From NCBI RefSeq assembly GCF_049801055.1, contig NZ_JBNAGF010000007.1:186001-250000 (forward strand): a stretch of 64,000 nt of DNA. Reading direction: 5' to 3'. This DNA is from JBNAGF01 sp049801055. GTDB lineage: Bacteria; Pseudomonadota; Alphaproteobacteria; Rhodobacterales; Rhodobacteraceae. Below the pieces are notes generated by a model. That model did not search any database. It was given only the letters and a program-made list of their open reading frames with translations, and was not told the DNA's origin. Shown one piece after another: positions 61,941 to 64,000 of the stretch. The stretch's first letter is position 1. Each line of letters starts with the position of its first letter. Position numbers and translations under genes: made by a program.

Positions 61941-63470
61941 ATGAAGCTGTCAGAACTATTCTGTATCGGCGCCTTGGGTCTGTTGGGAACAGGCGCGATG
62001 GCGCAAGACAAGCCGCTGAATTTCCTTATCATCTGGGGCGACGATGTCGGCTATTGGAACATCAGCGCCTACAATCAGGGCATGATGGGCTATGAAACCC
62101 CCAACATCGACCGGATCGCAAACGACGGCATGCTGTTCACCCACGGCTATGGTGAACAGTCCTGCACGGCCGGACGCGCCTCGTTTATCATGGGGCAGTC
62201 CGGGTTCCGCACGGGCCTGCTGAAGGTCGGCCTGCCGGGGGCCAAGGAGGGCATGTCTGAAAAGGATCCGACCATTGCGGAATATATGAAGTCCAAAGGC
62301 TATATGACCGGGCAGTATGGCAAGAACCATCTGGGTGACCTCGACAGTATGCTGCCGACAAACCACGGATTCGACGAGTTTTTCGGCAACCTCTATCATC
62401 TCAACGCCGAGGAAGAGCCTGAGAACGTCGACTATCCCAAAGACCCCGCCTTCCGCGAGAACTTTGGGCCGCGGGGAGTTATCAGGTCTTCTGCTGATGG
62501 CAGTGTTGAAGACACGGGACCGTTAACACGCAAACGCATGGAAACGATCGACGAAGAGGTGACTGCCGGGGCGCTGGATTTCATGGATCGCGCGGTTGAA
62601 CAGGAGAAACCATTTTTCCTGTGGTACAACACCACTCGAATGCACATCTTCACGCATCTGAAGGAAGAAAGCCAAGGCGTAACCGGGCTTGGTGTTTATC
62701 CTGATGGCATGGTCGAACATGACGGTATGGTGGGTCAGATGCTCGACAAGCTGGACGAGCTTGGCATCGCCGACAACACAGTGGTGATGTATTCCACCGA
62801 TAACGGTGCCGAGGTGTTCTCATGGCCCGATGGTGGCACAACTCCGTTCCGGGGCGAGAAAAATGACAATTGGGAAGGCGGCTTCCGAGTCCCGATGATG
62901 ATCAAATGGCCAGGTGTCATCGAACCGGGTCGCAAATCAAATCAGATCATCAGTCATCTCGACTGGTTTCCAACGTTCATGTCGGCGCTTGGCGATGAGG
63001 ACATGAAAGAGCGGATGCTGACCGAGGCGCCGTTTGGCGAGGGCAACGAGCCGGTTCATCTCGATGGTTATGACTTCATGCCATATTTCCGAGGGGAGAC
63101 GGAAGAAGGACCACGCCGCGAGTTTCTATACTTTTCGGATGGCGGCGATCTTATGAATCTACGCTATGATCGCTGGAAAGTGATTTTCGCTGAACAGCGC
63201 GAGCATGGATTCAACGTCTGGCAAGAACCGCTGACGTTCCTGAGGTTGCCGAAAATCATGGACCTCTATTCCGACCCGTTCGAGCGGGCCGATCACGAGG
63301 CCATAGGTTATTCGAAATGGCGACTTGACCGAACTTATCTGTTGGTCCCCGCCCAGGCTTTCGTGGCGCAGTTTTTGGGTACGTTCAAAGATTACCCACC
63401 CCGCCAGAAACCGGCGAGCTTCTCGATCGATCAGGTGCTTGAAAGCCTGCAACGCAATCAGGGCGGCTGA
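61941..63470 (+). CDS. Secreted type I arylsulfatase
   Basis: Sulfate-ester hydrolase of 509 residues with a signal peptide (residues 1-21, ending AMA-Q), so periplasmic or outer. Metal ligands D34-D35 are in IIWGDDVGYWN. The formylglycine motif is C75-T-A-G-R79 in EQSCTAGRASF, the CxAxR form rather than CxPSR. Later metal and sulfate residues are in STDNGAE and NWEGGFRVPMMIKWPG. GGGAG lies ten bases before the ATG. It sits on the opposite strand between cobS and a DnaJ-domain gene. The substrate is unknown, and marine sulfated polymers are a guess. Confidence 0.92.
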   Translation: MKLSELFCIGALGLLGTGAMAQDKPLNFLIIWGDDVGYWNISAYNQGMMGYETPNIDRIANDGMLFTHGYGEQSCTAGRASFIMGQSGFRTGLLKVGLPGAKEGMSEKDPTIAEYMKSKGYMTGQYGKNHLGDLDSMLPTNHGFDEFFGNLYHLNAEEEPENVDYPKDPAFRENFGPRGVIRSSADGSVEDTGPLTRKRMETIDEEVTAGALDFMDRAVEQEKPFFLWYNTTRMHIFTHLKEESQGVTGLGVYPDGMVEHDGMVGQMLDKLDELGIADNTVVMYSTDNGAEVFSWPDGGTTPFRGEKNDNWEGGFRVPMMIKWPGVIEPGRKSNQIISHLDWFPTFMSALGDEDMKERMLTEAPFGEGNEPVHLDGYDFMPYFRGETEEGPRREFLYFSDGGDLMNLRYDRWKVIFAEQREHGFNVWQEPLTFLRLPKIMDLYSDPFERADHEAIGYSKWRLDRTYLLVPAQAFVAQFLGTFKDYPPRQKPASFSIDQVLESLQRNQGG

Positions 63471-63492
63471 GGCACCATACGAAAACGCAGAA

Positions 63493-63517
63493 GGGCGCCC
63501 ATGCGGCGCCCTTTTTT
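63493..63517 (+). terminator. Rho-independent terminator after the sulfatase
   Basis: Seven-bp stem GGGCGCC/GGCGCCC around CATGC, followed by six Ts. It serves the sulfatase transcript and lies just beyond the stop of the convergent DnaJ-domain gene. Confidence 0.92.
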
Positions 63518-63535
63518 GTTAATCGGTATAAGAGA

Positions 63536-64000
63536 TTACTTGAAGTTCCTGCTGTCCTTGATCTGGTCCCACGCCCAGACCACTTCCTGCAACTGTTCTT
63601 CCTGGCTGCGGTCACCGCCATTCATGTCCGGGTGCAGAACTTTGATCAGTTTTTTGTATGCCTTGCGAACTTCGGCCTTGGTCCAGTTGTCCTTGGCTTC
63701 AAGGATTTCAATGGCACGACGTTCGGTGGGGGGCAGACGACGGCCGCTGCCGCCGGTTGCTCGTCCCGGGTTCTGGGTTGCATTGGCTCCAAGAACCTGA
63801 TGCGGGTCCTCAATTCCGAGACGAGCCCATGCGCGGGCTTCGGGGTCGCCCATCGGTTTGGTTTCCCGTTCCCAGACCTTGTCCTTTGATCGCTGTGCGT
63901 TCATTTCGGCCTCGGTGGTGCCGTCGAAGAAATTCCACTTCTGATTGTATTCGCGCACATGCTGCTGGCAGAACCAGAAAAAGTCATCCAACACATCCGG
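63536..64000 (-). CDS. DnaJ-domain protein (partial, N-terminus outside window)
   Basis: The minus-strand frame enters from the right window edge as PDVLDDFFWFCQQHVREYN, so the N-terminus is missing; about 154 residues are visible. The C-terminal J domain (about the last 65 residues) has AIEILEAKDNWTKAEVRKAYKKLIKVLHPDMNGG with an intact HPD motif. The W-x-F-F-D-G-x-T block upstream is common to a Rhodobacterales J-protein often found next to cobS. It is presumably a co-chaperone for DnaK; the client is unknown. Confidence 0.9.
   Translation of the reverse strand, partial: PDVLDDFFWFCQQHVREYNQKWNFFDGTTEAEMNAQRSKDKVWERETKPMGDPEARAWARLGIEDPHQVLGANATQNPGRATGGSGRRLPPTERRAIEILEAKDNWTKAEVRKAYKKLIKVLHPDMNGGDRSQEEQLQEVVWAWDQIKDSRNFK

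Overview
The window looks like a chromosomal segment of an alphaproteobacterium of the Rhodobacterales (Roseobacter group). It is GC-rich, with short intergenic gaps and many start/stop overlaps (ATGA, GTGA). It carries the alphaproteobacterial dcw (division and cell wall) cluster, DUF2484 proteins, the CobS/CobT cobaltochelatase pair, and a DUF1127 gene followed by hairpin RNAs with CCUCCUCCC loops, an arrangement described in Rhodobacter sphaeroides. No CRISPR array, intact insertion sequence or prophage was seen.

Layout. (1) 1-11.7 kb is accessory metabolism. It holds two secreted YtcJ-type amidohydrolases on the minus strand, an aldonolactone oxidase overlapping a fold-III PLP enzyme, and a LysR regulator divergent from a five-gene operon (AmtS/DUF1185, alpha/beta hydrolase, flavin reductase, luciferase-like monooxygenase, aldehyde dehydrogenase). 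That operon looks like a two-component flavin monooxygenase pathway for an unknown substrate. (2) 11.9-15.0 kb is a compact ExbB-ExbD-ExbD-TonB energy-transducing operon led by a small cysteine-containing periplasmic protein. (3) 15.1-24.9 kb holds kdsA and kdsD (Kdo synthesis), two identical tRNA-Gly(GCC) genes, pyruvate carboxylase, an FMN-dependent alpha-hydroxyacid dehydrogenase and a UvrD/PcrA helicase.

(4) 25.0-26.6 kb is the most RNA-rich part. On the minus strand a CcaF1-like DUF1127 gene is followed by six hairpins, each with an anti-Shine-Dalgarno motif in its loop. They are spaced as three pairs, so they are read here as three CcsR ('cuckoo') small RNAs ending in a terminator. On the plus strand follows a long dcw leader with clusters of TGGGAA words that fit MraZ operators, a perfect inverted repeat, and a strong terminator just before mraZ that probably defines an UpsM-like RNA.

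(5) 26.6-52.6 kb is the dcw cluster: mraZ, rsmH, ftsL, ftsI, murE, murF, mraY, murD, ftsW, murG, murC, murB, ddl, ftsQ, ftsA and ftsZ, then lpxC, bamD and recN. It is interrupted by a flavoprotein gene on the opposite strand (murD/ftsW) and by an amino-acid permease plus two DUF2484 genes (murC/murB). An inverted pair of near-consensus DnaA boxes precedes ftsZ. (6) 52.8-64.0 kb holds a ClC channel, DUF427, an Xaa-Pro aminopeptidase, a secreted hypothetical protein, a winged-helix/alpha-beta-hydrolase fusion regulator, cobT and cobS, a secreted sulfatase, and a DnaJ-domain gene cut by the window end.

All assignments come from reading translations and motifs by eye. No database search or folding program was run.
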